DNA of 39,746 nucleotides from Mycoplasmatota bacterium (GTDB lineage: Bacteria; Bacillota_I; Bacilli_A; Izemoplasmatales; Hujiaoplasmataceae). Position numbers and translations under genes: made by a program. How positions within the stretch are numbered: the stretch's first letter is position 1; each line of letters begins with the position of its first letter. The stretch spans positions 1 to 39,746 of the forward strand of contig JAEIOE010000017.1 in assembly GCA_016342455.1 (NCBI GenBank). The letters are read 5' to 3'. Shown piece after piece: positions 27,939 to 36,314 of this stretch. Below the pieces are notes generated by a model. The model had not been told where the DNA came from. It did no database searches and was given only the letters and a program-made list of their open reading frames with translations.

Positions 27939-28493
27939 TCAATCCTTTCTAATTAAATTATTATAATCATTTATATTATCTATATCTAAAAGAATACCCG
28001 GATCTTGTGTCTCTAAGATGTGAAAATCTTGAGCGTTTCGGAAATCTTTTAAATTTGTAAAACTTGTATTCAATATTTTATCTTTAAATTCTTTCGCAAA
28101 GAATATCGGGTGTCCTAATCTCATATTGTAACTAGGAACAACAATTTTCTTTTTTGCAGCCAATATTTCAAAATAAGTTTCTTTCTTTACTGTAGGTGCA
28201 TCTCCAGGAATAATGAAGAAATCCTGACAAGTTATCGACACCCCTTTTTTAATTGAAGAAAACATACCTGAATGATAATTTTCATTAAAAACAATAGTTA
28301 TATAATCATAAACGGCTAAAAGGCTTACTAAATCTTTATGATAGTGGCCTGTTACTACAATAATTTTTTCGCATACACTATGCATAGTAGCTATCGTATG
28401 TAAGATTAATTCTTTTTCTTCAACCATCAAAATCATTTTATTGGTTTTTGCTCTACTAGAAAATCCAGCTGCTAAAACGATACCTTCAGTCAT
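27939..28493 (-). CDS. mocA: MocA-type molybdenum cofactor cytidylyltransferase (YgfJ-like)
   Basis: A 184-residue nucleotidyltransferase of the MobA-like fold. The NTP-binding start is GIVLAAGFSSRAKTNKMIL and the metal-binding segment is FFIIPGDAPTVKKET, followed by VPSYNMRLGHPIFF. The MocA group forms molybdopterin cytosine dinucleotide, the cofactor of XdhABC-type hydroxylases; the two hydroxylases downstream fit this. AGGAGAG precedes the ATG. It is the first gene of the 19-gene purine operon, after the promoter region 28504-28570. It ends with TGA. Confidence 0.87.
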   Translation of the reverse strand: MTEGIVLAAGFSSRAKTNKMILMVEEKELILHTIATMHSVCEKIIVVTGHYHKDLVSLLAVYDYITIVFNENYHSGMFSSIKKGVSITCQDFFIIPGDAPTVKKETYFEILAAKKKIVVPSYNMRLGHPIFFAKEFKDKILNTSFTNLKDFRNAQDFHILETQDPGILLDIDNINDYNNLIRKD

Positions 28494-28503
28494 ATACTCT
28501 CCT

Positions 28504-28570
28504 AAAACGCTTACATAAATATAAAAAAATAAAATTGTTTAACCCTTATTATAGCATAATATAGCGTTTT
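28504..28570 (-). promoter_or_regulatory. Promoter region of the purine operon with flanking inverted repeat
   Basis: On the minus strand an extended -10, TGCTATAAT (TATAAT at 28548-28553), lies 54 bases before mocA; no good -35 is seen. An eight-base inverted repeat brackets it: AAAACGCT at 28504-28511 and AGCGTTTT at 28563-28570 (+ strand). The arms are 51 bases apart, too far for a terminator and possibly binding sites for a looping or dimeric regulator. I see no riboswitch-like structure in the short leader. Confidence 0.5.
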
Positions 28571-28611
28571 TTACTATAAAATCTACAATATTCTAGGCTT
28601 ACAATTTCATT

Positions 28612-30159
28612 TTATGTTTTTAATTTAATATTATTAACTCCGACAACATCTAAGACGCGATTTTCCCTAATATAATCTAAAATTAATTCTGCGACATTAA
28701 AAGGGATTTCTCTTATAATTGGTAGGTCTTTTAACATTAAAAAGTCTCCACCACCAGAAGCGCGATAATTGTTTAAAACGATAGTAAATAAATCGTCTTT
28801 GTCAATTTCTTTGTTTTTATACTTAATACTTTCAATACGGTCTCCATGTTTTTTCGTCACATCGATAACATAGTCAATTCCGTCAATCATATCATAATTG
28901 TAGTGTTCAACCTTTGGATAAGAGAATCTAGGGTTTGCGGCTATTTTTCCGTCCTTTATAACAAAATACTCAGCACATTTTTCTAAATACTCCTTAAGGA
29001 CCTTACCAGAAATTTCTACTACTGCTAACGTATTTGAGTAAACATAAGTAGATAAAACATTTCTTACTGTAATCTCTTCTCTGAATCCCGTAACGATATT
29101 AGCCAAAGATGTAGCTGAAAGCATAGAATTCGATGCGTGTATTTGAATACAATTTATAAAATCAACTATTGGATGTTTGTCAATTCTCGCTTGTATTGGG
29201 TCTTTTATCGCTAAATTATTTTTAGGTACAATTCCAATAATTTCATCCAAAAAGACTTGATTATCTTTCTCAACATCTTTAATTAATTCTTCACATAAAG
29301 GATCGGATTTATAATCTCCTGCTTTTAAAAGTTTCGGTTGAATCGATACTAGTTTAAATCCTGTTTCGTCTGTGTACTCTATTTCAACAGCACCTAGGTT
29401 CGCTCCATTACAGCCAGGTTGTATTAATATACGATTATCTATCTTTTCCGTTATAATTCGATGTTGATGGCCTGTTAAGAGAATATCTACACCTTTAATA
29501 TTTGCGAAGATTTTGCAACCTTGGTTTTCACCGGTATCTTTCACAAACTCTTTTCTCGTTAAAATATCTCTTTCAAATCCACCATGATAAGCAACTACTA
29601 CTAAATCTACTTCTTTGCGGTATTTATTCACAATTTTTTCAGTTTCAACTACTGGATCATTAAAGATAAGTCCTTTTATATAATTCGGATTTTCCCAATT
29701 TGGTATATATTTGGTTGTTATTCCTATAATAAGTATTTTTACTCCATTTTTATCTACAATTTCAAATCCTTGTTTAAATAGCAATCCATCTTTTGTAGCT
29801 ATGTTTGCGCAGAGTGTCTTTGCATTTAATTCAGTAATGAATTCATCAAGATAATCCATGCCATAATTAAAATCATGGTTTCCTGGAATGAAGTAATCAT
29901 AATTTAAGTAGTTCATCATTTGAGCTGCAGGATTTGGATAAGATTTTCGATTAATTTGATGGAAATACAATAAAGGGCTACCTTGTATCGTATCCCCTAA
30001 ATCCATTAATATTGAATTTTCTCTAGAATACTCTTTCATTGCATTAGCTATTACAGACAGGCCATTAGTGCTTTTTGAGTTGTCTGAATAATTGATTGGC
30101 AAAAGCCAACCATGAGTATCTGAAGTAAAAAGAATATTGAGTTTTTTGATTTTATCCAT
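28612..30159 (-). CDS. 5'-nucleotidase/2',3'-cyclic phosphodiesterase family protein, cytoplasmic form
   Basis: A 515-residue two-domain metallophosphoesterase of the UshA/CpdB family. Metal ligands: Asp14 and His16 (TSDTHGW), Asp56 (LGDTIQG), Asn94-His95-Asp96 (PGNHDFNYG), VAYHGGFE and LLTGHQHR. The C-terminal nucleotide-binding domain includes LNNYRASGGGDFLML. The protein begins directly at the catalytic domain with no signal peptide, so it should act in the cytoplasm, unlike secreted relatives. It would release nucleosides from nucleotides, upstream of base deamination and breakdown. It lies next to, but is transcribed separately from, the purine operon. Confidence 0.87.
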   Translation of the reverse strand: MDKIKKLNILFTSDTHGWLLPINYSDNSKSTNGLSVIANAMKEYSRENSILMDLGDTIQGSPLLYFHQINRKSYPNPAAQMMNYLNYDYFIPGNHDFNYGMDYLDEFITELNAKTLCANIATKDGLLFKQGFEIVDKNGVKILIIGITTKYIPNWENPNYIKGLIFNDPVVETEKIVNKYRKEVDLVVVAYHGGFERDILTRKEFVKDTGENQGCKIFANIKGVDILLTGHQHRIITEKIDNRILIQPGCNGANLGAVEIEYTDETGFKLVSIQPKLLKAGDYKSDPLCEELIKDVEKDNQVFLDEIIGIVPKNNLAIKDPIQARIDKHPIVDFINCIQIHASNSMLSATSLANIVTGFREEITVRNVLSTYVYSNTLAVVEISGKVLKEYLEKCAEYFVIKDGKIAANPRFSYPKVEHYNYDMIDGIDYVIDVTKKHGDRIESIKYKNKEIDKDDLFTIVLNNYRASGGGDFLMLKDLPIIREIPFNVAELILDYIRENRVLDVVGVNNIKLKT

Positions 30160-30299
30160 ATAATTAACCTTCTTCTACTCTCTATAATACTATTTTTTTC
30201 TCGTTTTTATGTCTCAAATCGTAAATTAATTTATTAAAAATTACTTTTTTTTAAAAACTATAATAAGAAGCTTCTCATTTCGAATGATAAGTAATCTAT

Positions 30300-32270
30300 T
30301 TATTCTTCACCTACATCATACTTTTCTTTGATTGTTCCATCTCTATAAGCTTTTAGTAATTGTGTTAAATCACTGATTGCTCTTTTAATAGAACTACCTG
30401 CATTTGTATCATAGATATATGTTCTATCACTATTTAATTCTTCAGCCCTTGTAATAGAAACGATATCTTGTTCTAATTCAATTAATTTCATATATGTTTC
30501 AAATCTTGCATGAGAAACTAAGAAATATGCATGTGAATCGGAAATCAAACTGTATCCACCAATACTAGTTTTATGTGAATATTCCTTAGACATACCACCA
30601 TCAATACTATAAATTCTCTTATTTGCTAGTATAACAGAATCACCCTTCGTTATATCTAAAGGCACGTGTCCATTAATGATTTTAGATTTATTAAAGTCTA
30701 AATCAAATTCATCATAAATCATTTTTAAGACTTGTTCTTCTTCACGATATATATAATAAGGATTTGCAGTTTCTTCATGTGCTGATTTGTCTAAAATAAA
30801 GTATCTTTCAAAAGTTCTCATTGTAGATTTTCCGAATAGTGGTGAGGTTTTACCTTGCCATAACATTAGGAAATAATCATTATCTGGGTTTTCTACGTCA
30901 TATCTACTTAAGAATGCATGTCTTACTTTTTTCTCATAAATATCAAAAAGATTTTTTCCATAATAGACTAAGCCATCTATTCTCTGTTTCATAAATTGTC
31001 TATCTTCCGTTAAAGGAACAGCAGCATGGAACAGCAAATTATTATTATACTTTAGATACATAGATCCATTTCTCATTAAGTATCTTGCATGTTTTTGTAA
31101 CATTTCATTATGTAAGAATAATTGAGTTAAGTGGTCCATCACAATAGTTTCTTCTTTAGTTAATTTATATGGGTCTTGTGGATCTACAGTAGGAAAGATA
31201 CTACTTTCTAATTTGAATTCTACCCCATCAACTAAAACAGTTCCTTTTTCGAAGTTAATTTTGTCCAATAAACTTCTATCATCCATATTAAAATCTTTAT
31301 TTCTTTCAACTACTTGATGTTCTAACTTAAATTGAATAATCGCTATTGCTTTATGTATTTTAGCAACAAATGTTAAGTCCTCTTCTTTATAGTATCTAGA
31401 ATTGTTGTTTTTTGGTTTAAATTCAACACAGTCATCATTACCATATTCTTTATCTGCAAATCTTGCGAGCGGAATAAGATTGATTCCATAACCATCTTCA
31501 AAACTATCTAGATTATTATATCTAGCCGCAATTCTAATGACATTTGCAATCATTACTTTTGAACCAGAAGCGGCACCTAAAAATGAAATATCATGATTTC
31601 CCCATTGGATATCTACATTTTTCATTTTATGCATTTTTTCCATAATTAAATGAGGACTTGGCCCTCTGTCAAAAATATCTCCCACTACATGAAGCCTGTC
31701 AACAGCTAAATTTCTGATGAAACGACTTAATTGAACTACAAATTTATTTTCTCTTCTTGTCTCAAAAATAGCATCCATAATTGCTTTATAGTACTTTTGT
31801 TTGTCCTCGTGATTACTTGATTCATAAATCAATTCTTGAATAATATATTCAAATTCTTTTGGTAAAGATTTACTAACTTTACTCTTCGTATATTTCGTAA
31901 CGATATTTTTTGCTAAAGCAATCATTAAATAGAGTTGTTCTCTTGTGATTTCTTTATACTCTTTTCGATCAAATTTGTTGCGATATTTGTTTAGCATATC
32001 TGTTGGATAATATATAAAGAATGCTAGTCTATTTTTCTTTTCCAAACTTAGTTCTGGAAATATGATATTAATCTTTTCTTTAATAATCCCTGAAGCATTT
32101 TTTAAGTAATGATTAAATGCATCATATTCTCCATGAATATCTGTAATAAATATTTCTGTTCCTTTTGGTAAATTTAAAATTGCATTTAAATTTATTAATT
32201 CAGAACTAACTGTTTGTACAGTTGGAAATTCTTTACTTAATAATTCTAAATACTTGATTTGATATGGCAT
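30300..32270 (-). CDS. fbp: Fructose-1,6-bisphosphatase class III
   Basis: A 656-residue gluconeogenic enzyme of the Firmicutes class III FBPase family. Calcineurin-type phosphatase motifs are visible: FITDIHGEYDAF, HVVGDIFDRGP, IQWGNHDISFLGAASG and INGHVPLD. Full family length. ATG 32270 is the start, preceded by GGAGGAG (32274-32280), rather than a TTG that is part of the ribosome site. It is a single gene; growth on purines or amino acids ending in pyruvate would require gluconeogenesis, but that link is only suggestive. The 140 bases after it (30160-30299) are AT-rich with a palindrome AGAAGCTTCT and no convincing terminator. Confidence 0.94.
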   Translation of the reverse strand: MPYQIKYLELLSKEFPTVQTVSSELINLNAILNLPKGTEIFITDIHGEYDAFNHYLKNASGIIKEKINIIFPELSLEKKNRLAFFIYYPTDMLNKYRNKFDRKEYKEITREQLYLMIALAKNIVTKYTKSKVSKSLPKEFEYIIQELIYESSNHEDKQKYYKAIMDAIFETRRENKFVVQLSRFIRNLAVDRLHVVGDIFDRGPSPHLIMEKMHKMKNVDIQWGNHDISFLGAASGSKVMIANVIRIAARYNNLDSFEDGYGINLIPLARFADKEYGNDDCVEFKPKNNNSRYYKEEDLTFVAKIHKAIAIIQFKLEHQVVERNKDFNMDDRSLLDKINFEKGTVLVDGVEFKLESSIFPTVDPQDPYKLTKEETIVMDHLTQLFLHNEMLQKHARYLMRNGSMYLKYNNNLLFHAAVPLTEDRQFMKQRIDGLVYYGKNLFDIYEKKVRHAFLSRYDVENPDNDYFLMLWQGKTSPLFGKSTMRTFERYFILDKSAHEETANPYYIYREEEQVLKMIYDEFDLDFNKSKIINGHVPLDITKGDSVILANKRIYSIDGGMSKEYSHKTSIGGYSLISDSHAYFLVSHARFETYMKLIELEQDIVSITRAEELNSDRTYIYDTNAGSSIKRAISDLTQLLKAYRDGTIKEKYDVGEE

Positions 32271-32346
32271 AAGCTCCTCCAATTTATAAGTTTATGTATT
32301 AATTGTAAATCAAAAGTTGTTTTAAAGCAATAAAATCAAAATAAAA

Positions 32347-32365
32347 AGGGATGTATTACATCCCT
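32347..32365 (-). terminator. Terminator of the DUF819 gene
   Basis: On the minus strand AGGGATG pairs with CATCCCT around the loop TAATA, followed by TTTTTATTTT. The stop codon TAA (32356-32358) lies inside the loop. Confidence 0.88.
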
Positions 32366-33567
32366 AGACTAAACAGAAAACCAAGTCCTAATCCTAAAAA
32401 TGTCCCTATCGCATATCCAATAGAACCACAAATCAAACCAGGTACTGTTAAAGAATCATTTTTTAATTGTTTTGTTATTGCAGGGACAAAAGCAGGCCCG
32501 TAAATACCAGCTGTTGCAGTTACAATCATACAATCACTATCAATTTTTAAAAATCTTGCAAGAATCATATGTACGATAAATGACCCTATTGTTATAATTC
32601 CATAAAGCAACATTAAGTCACCGAAGTTTCCTCCAATTAATTCAGAAAAATCAACTGATGAGGCTAATGCAAATGAGAATACTAAAATCAAATAATGTCC
32701 TAATACATTGGTCCCTTCAGTTTCCCTAATTTTCTTATTGAAAGATCCAATGATACCAAATACAGTTACTCCAATAAGCATTAATGGCACAATAAAGTCC
32801 ATCATTCTTCCTTCTATCGCTCCAGTGAGTATCCATACTAGAACTCCAATGCCAGCACTTAATAAAGTCATTATGAAAGCTACTAAGAAGGTTCTAAACA
32901 ATCTCCTTGATGATTTAAAGTCCTTAAAATTAAAGTTTTCCGTATTTTTCATTTCAGAATCTTCTTTAAGATAATCTGTTTCTTTATCAAATGGTAAAAA
33001 CTTACTGATTAAAGGCTTCGCTAATATAAGTAAGAATACATAGAAAAATGCTCCTATTATAATATCTGATAAATTTGCTAAAGTAATTAATTCAGCTTTG
33101 CCAGCGAAACTATTATCAATAAGAATGTTAGCTATTGCATTTAGATTAGGTGTACCACCTGTATATAGTCCAATTGCTGAAGCTGATAATGCATCACCAA
33201 ACAATAAGGTCTTCCCAAAGAAGATAAAAGTAATTGTTGATACAAAAACAACAGCGACTATAAGAGCCAAGAAAGATTTAAGAACTGGTTTTGATAGCTT
33301 CTTTGCTTCATGAAGATTAGAACCAAATAATAATAAAGGTATCCCAATGGCTATTGCTGCATAAGAACTAATTTGTCCTATGTCGGTATCTAAATCTAAT
33401 CCTACTCCTAATTTGTTCAATAAAAATACTATAGCAGCTACGATAAGACCAAAGAAATAGGCCATACCAATAGTTCCAAATATTTTTGTAAGTTTAAATT
33501 CTTTAAACCTTATAATCAAATAAGGAATAACAAATATAAGTATTAATTGCAGTATATGTTGTAACAT
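32356..33567 (-). CDS. DUF819 family integral membrane protein
   Basis: A 403-residue protein with about ten hydrophobic segments, interrupted near residues 190-220 by a charged cytoplasmic loop (DKETDYLKEDSE). The two halves resemble each other in outline (LYTGGTPNLNAIAN, then IYGPAFVPAI), as in DUF819/YjcL proteins, which look like transporters of unknown substrate. ATG 33567 is chosen with AAGGAA upstream; the longer frame would overlap the GNAT-like gene. Only one base separates it from that gene, so the two form an operon ending at the terminator 32347-32365. Confidence 0.85.
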   Translation of the reverse strand: MLQHILQLILIFVIPYLIIRFKEFKLTKIFGTIGMAYFFGLIVAAIVFLLNKLGVGLDLDTDIGQISSYAAIAIGIPLLLFGSNLHEAKKLSKPVLKSFLALIVAVVFVSTITFIFFGKTLLFGDALSASAIGLYTGGTPNLNAIANILIDNSFAGKAELITLANLSDIIIGAFFYVFLLILAKPLISKFLPFDKETDYLKEDSEMKNTENFNFKDFKSSRRLFRTFLVAFIMTLLSAGIGVLVWILTGAIEGRMMDFIVPLMLIGVTVFGIIGSFNKKIRETEGTNVLGHYLILVFSFALASSVDFSELIGGNFGDLMLLYGIITIGSFIVHMILARFLKIDSDCMIVTATAGIYGPAFVPAITKQLKNDSLTVPGLICGSIGYAIGTFLGLGLGFLFSLGM

Positions 33568-33568
33568 A

Positions 33569-34663
33569 TTAACGTTCCTTTCCGTAAATTCGATAAGTCT
33601 TCGAAATTTTTCCACCAAACTTATTGAATGAAGCTAATGGTTTATCATTACCTTCCATCATCGTACCCGCTTCGAATTCTTTGATACCCATTATTTGAAA
33701 CTCATCAAATATTTTCTTATATATATAACCAATCATTCCTGTACCTTGGTACTTAGGAATCACATATTGCATCATTCCTCTAACTTTAGTTATCTTTCTT
33801 TTTAATAATAACATTCTAATGGGTCTGACTTTTCCTTTTAGTTTTTTAAACACTTGATTAAAATCTAAGAGACAAAAACAGAAACCTATTGGTCTTCCTG
33901 TCTCTCTTTCTCTAGCAATTCTAATAATTCTTTTATCTAAGAATAATCTCATGCTATCTGCGACAGATCTAATTAATTCTATGGAAGGGACTTCCTGATA
34001 AATATGTTCATTGTCAGCTTCATTTAAAATCCGATGAATATCTTCTATTTCTTTATCAATATTTTTGAAATTAATATAATCAACGTCTATTTTATATCTT
34101 CTTTCAAAGAAATTCCCTAGGGTGTTTAACCTTTTCTGATTATTCTCAGTATCCTCAGTAATAACGCAATAAGTGTCTGTTTTCTTAGAATAACCATAGT
34201 CTTCTAGGAGAGCAGGTATATAGTACATATTATAAGTTGTAAAAATAACTGGGTCTTTATCAAAGCTATTAATCAAAACTCCTCTTCTATTATCTGGATC
34301 ATATGGGGTAAAACTACCTTCTGAATGAGATATATTCAATTTCTTCATGTCATCTTCCATATAGCTAAACAACTCTTTTGTAACTTCTTTTGAGTTTATT
34401 GCATCAAAATAGGAGAAATAAGCTACCTCTCTATTTTCTTTCACGTTTTTTTCAAAACGATATAATAATCGACCTTGAATCTTGCCTAAATCATCTATTG
34501 AAAGTAATGCTGTATAATTATTGTTTTTTAGTACTTCTTTTCTTAATTCTTTCAATAATACAAAAAAAAGCGGATAAATGTAATGTGGGTTATCTTTATA
34601 TAATTCTTTTACGTAAAATATGAATTTTTTAAGATCTTTTTTTGTCTCTACTTTTTTAATCAT
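33569..34663 (-). CDS. GNAT-fold acetyltransferase-like protein (YghO-like)
   Basis: A 364-residue protein related to YghO-type hypothetical proteins with a GNAT fold. The N-terminal half contains GSFTPYDPDNRRGVLI and Y-rich segments. The C-terminal half has VIPKYQGTGMIGYIYKKIFDEF, which resembles the acetyl-CoA binding motif A, and EAGTMMEGNDKPL. The substrate is unknown. ATG 34663 follows GGAGG by five bases; an upstream in-frame TTG is part of that ribosome site. Co-transcribed with the DUF819 gene. Confidence 0.72.
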   Translation of the reverse strand: MIKKVETKKDLKKFIFYVKELYKDNPHYIYPLFFVLLKELRKEVLKNNNYTALLSIDDLGKIQGRLLYRFEKNVKENREVAYFSYFDAINSKEVTKELFSYMEDDMKKLNISHSEGSFTPYDPDNRRGVLINSFDKDPVIFTTYNMYYIPALLEDYGYSKKTDTYCVITEDTENNQKRLNTLGNFFERRYKIDVDYINFKNIDKEIEDIHRILNEADNEHIYQEVPSIELIRSVADSMRLFLDKRIIRIARERETGRPIGFCFCLLDFNQVFKKLKGKVRPIRMLLLKRKITKVRGMMQYVIPKYQGTGMIGYIYKKIFDEFQIMGIKEFEAGTMMEGNDKPLASFNKFGGKISKTYRIYGKER

Positions 34664-34775
34664 AGTAGCCTCCAAATGTTATAACAATTTTAACAAACTT
34701 TGTTTAAAAAAACAAATTAAATTTTCCTTAAGCTAATAACTTTATTATTAGTATAATAAGGCATAAATTGTAGAA

Positions 34776-34799
34776 AAGACAAAACTACTGTTTTGTCTT
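34776..34799 (-). terminator. Terminator of the 34785-35582 gene
   Basis: AAGACAAAAC (34776-34785) pairs with GTTTTGTCTT (34790-34799) around a four-base loop, with TTTTC following on the minus strand. The stop codon TAG (34785-34787) overlaps the loop. Confidence 0.85.
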
Positions 34800-35582
34800 A
34801 ATCTGTGAATTTTTTTTTTTTTCTTCTTTGGCTTTGTGCTCTTCTTGACGTTTCGTTTCTTTATCTAGATTTACGAAAAGTCTTTCTATTGCTATGTTTA
34901 AATCATCTTCATTCATTAGTAACATCACGCTCTTTTTAATAATTGCTTCCTCAAATAAATTCATACATAAATACAATAAATAAAGAATATTACTAATAAA
35001 GAACCATAGTTCAAACAATGCACTATGTTGAAATAATACCAACATAACAATCGAACCAGCATAAATAACTGCCGTCCAAATATATATATTAAGTCTTAAT
35101 CTAGGGTTTTCTTGAGAAATCCAGATAGAAAAAGGAATCAATGCTAGGAATAAGAATAATGCGTGTAACCCGCTTGTGAATGTATGAAGAATATGGAAAA
35201 ATGGAAACTCATCCTTTAAAGCCGGTAGAATTGCAGTTAGCACTAAAAATATTGCTGATAACCCTATTAAAAAATATCCGTATTTTGTCTTATATTTCTC
35301 TAATTTAAACAATATGATCGCTGCGATTTGTATTGTTCCACCAGTTATGATTGACCAGATGATAAATATATATCTATATGTGAAAAAGTTACCAATATTA
35401 CTTAGTGTATAAATAAATGGATTCTCTAACATTCCATAAACTAGAGTTAAAACCAATGCTGCTACTAAAAGCGACATAATAGCGGTTCTATTTCGTCTCT
35501 TAACCGTTAAATCCTTTTGTATATCGTAAAGATTCTTTCTAATTAGTTCTTCTCGTGTTTCTTCATAATTAATATTTATCAC
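34785..35582 (-). CDS. Unrecognised six-helix membrane protein with charged C-terminal tail
   Basis: I do not recognise this 265-residue protein. An N-terminal basic cytoplasmic stretch (about 30 residues) is followed by about six hydrophobic helices, then a soluble tail that ends in a Lys/Glu-rich segment (EEHKAKEEKKKNSQ). Topology resembles DUF998-type proteins, but I cannot confirm that. The start is proposed as GTG 35582 because GGAGG lies five bases before it; the upstream TTG is inside the ribosome site. The tail codons contain a run of 13 A (34810-34822). It is monocistronic, with a clear promoter (35617-35645) and terminator (34776-34799). Confidence 0.7.
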   Translation of the reverse strand: MININYEETREELIRKNLYDIQKDLTVKRRNRTAIMSLLVAALVLTLVYGMLENPFIYTLSNIGNFFTYRYIFIIWSIITGGTIQIAAIILFKLEKYKTKYGYFLIGLSAIFLVLTAILPALKDEFPFFHILHTFTSGLHALFLFLALIPFSIWISQENPRLRLNIYIWTAVIYAGSIVMLVLFQHSALFELWFFISNILYLLYLCMNLFEEAIIKKSVMLLMNEDDLNIAIERLFVNLDKETKRQEEHKAKEEKKKNSQIKTKQ

Positions 35583-35616
35583 GGAGACCTCCAACTTAAT
35601 ACATATACTGTAAAAT

Positions 35617-35645
35617 ATATTATCAAATTACTTAAATACTGTCAA
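35617..35645 (-). promoter_or_regulatory. Promoter of the 34785-35582 membrane protein gene
   Basis: On the minus strand a perfect TTGACA (35640-35645), a 17-base spacer and TAATAT (35617-35622). The predicted transcript starts about 25-30 bases before the GTG. Confidence 0.8.
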
Positions 35646-35660
35646 TAGGGTTATAGAAGA

Positions 35661-35682
35661 AAAAGCCCTGTATAGGGCTTTT
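35661..35682 (-). terminator. Terminator of the arsR-thioredoxin operon
   Basis: AAAAGCCCT pairs with AGGGCTTTT around a four-base loop, with T-rich sequence on the minus strand, just after the thioredoxin-like gene. Confidence 0.88.
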
Positions 35683-35688
35683 CTTGAT

Positions 35689-35916
35689 TTATAATAATTT
35701 CTTTATTTCTTGTATTGTTAAAACTCTTCCTTTAGCGACTACTAATTCATCAATCACTAAAGCTGGTGTTTGCATTACATTATACTTTGCGATTTCTTGA
35801 AAATCAGTTACTTTAGTAACTTCTACATCTAATTTTAATTCATCCGCAGCTAATACAACATTTGCATACAACTTCTTACAATTCTTACATCCTGAGCCTA
35901 AAATCTTAATTTGCAT
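35689..35916 (-). CDS. Small redox-active disulfide (thioredoxin-fold) protein
   Basis: A 75-residue protein of the redox-active disulfide protein 2/TM0996 family. The CxxC site is in GSGCKNCKKLY (Cys10, Cys13) and the cis-proline segment is MQTPALVID. Such proteins commonly accompany ArsR regulators and ArsP/DUF318 permeases in metalloid or thiol-stress operons. It follows arsR by 36 bases and has an AGGAGA site. No permease is present, so its partner may lie elsewhere. Confidence 0.88.
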   Translation of the reverse strand: MQIKILGSGCKNCKKLYANVVLAADELKLDVEVTKVTDFQEIAKYNVMQTPALVIDELVVAKGRVLTIQEIKKLL

Positions 35917-35952
35917 ATTTTTCTCCTATAAGTGTTTTTTATTAATGAATAT

Positions 35953-36240
35953 CTATTTGCAGTTACATTCCTCTAGGTTTTGTAATTTCATTCCTTCTAA
36001 AAATGCAATCATTTTATCTATTGCTAAATTATCTATGTGGTACTTATTCCAAGTTCCAACTTTTTCAGTTGTGGCTAAACCTGAGTCTTTAATCATTTTC
36101 ATATGATAAGCCAAGGTAGGTTGAGATACACCTATTTTATTTTCAAACTCACAAGTACAGCATCTTCCTTTTGATAAATACTTGAATACTTCTACTCTTG
36201 TTTCATCAGAAAATACTTTAAACATTTTTGTTAAATTCAT
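35953..36240 (-). CDS. arsR: ArsR/SmtB-family metalloregulator
   Basis: A 95-residue winged-helix repressor. The recognition region is VSQPTLAYHMKMIKDSGL. Cysteines Cys27, Cys28 and Cys30 (RCCTCEF) sit where ArsR binds As(III)/Sb(III) (ELCVCD in E. coli), and two more end the protein (CNCK), suggesting a thiol-ligated metal(loid) sensor. ATG 36240 is used because AAGGAGG lies five bases upstream. Its promoter overlaps a perfect inverted repeat (36253-36272), so autorepression is likely. It heads a two-gene operon with the disulfide protein. Confidence 0.9.
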   Translation of the reverse strand: MNLTKMFKVFSDETRVEVFKYLSKGRCCTCEFENKIGVSQPTLAYHMKMIKDSGLATTEKVGTWNKYHIDNLAIDKMIAFLEGMKLQNLEECNCK

Positions 36241-36252
36241 AGTTGCCTCCTT

Positions 36253-36299
36253 ATATAGATACACATCTATATTATATCACAAGAGAAATTACTTACCAA
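36253..36299 (-). promoter_or_regulatory. arsR promoter and operator
   Basis: On the minus strand TTGGTA (36294-36299), a 17-base spacer and extended -10 TGATATAAT (TATAAT 36271-36276). The inverted repeat ATATAGAT-ACAC-ATCTATAT (36253-36272) touches the -10 and covers the predicted transcription start, as expected for an ArsR-type operator. Confidence 0.85.
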
Positions 36300-36314
36300 G
36301 CCAATAATATAAGA

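Noticed and set aside
28494-28611. A purine riboswitch in front of the purine operon.
   Set aside because: From the -10 box to the mocA start only about 48 bases remain, and no three-stem purine aptamer or conserved junction is seen.
30230-30299. A terminator after fbp, built on AGAAGCTTCT or TCATTCGAAATGA.
   Set aside because: Stems are short and not followed by a clear T-run, so no terminator is called.
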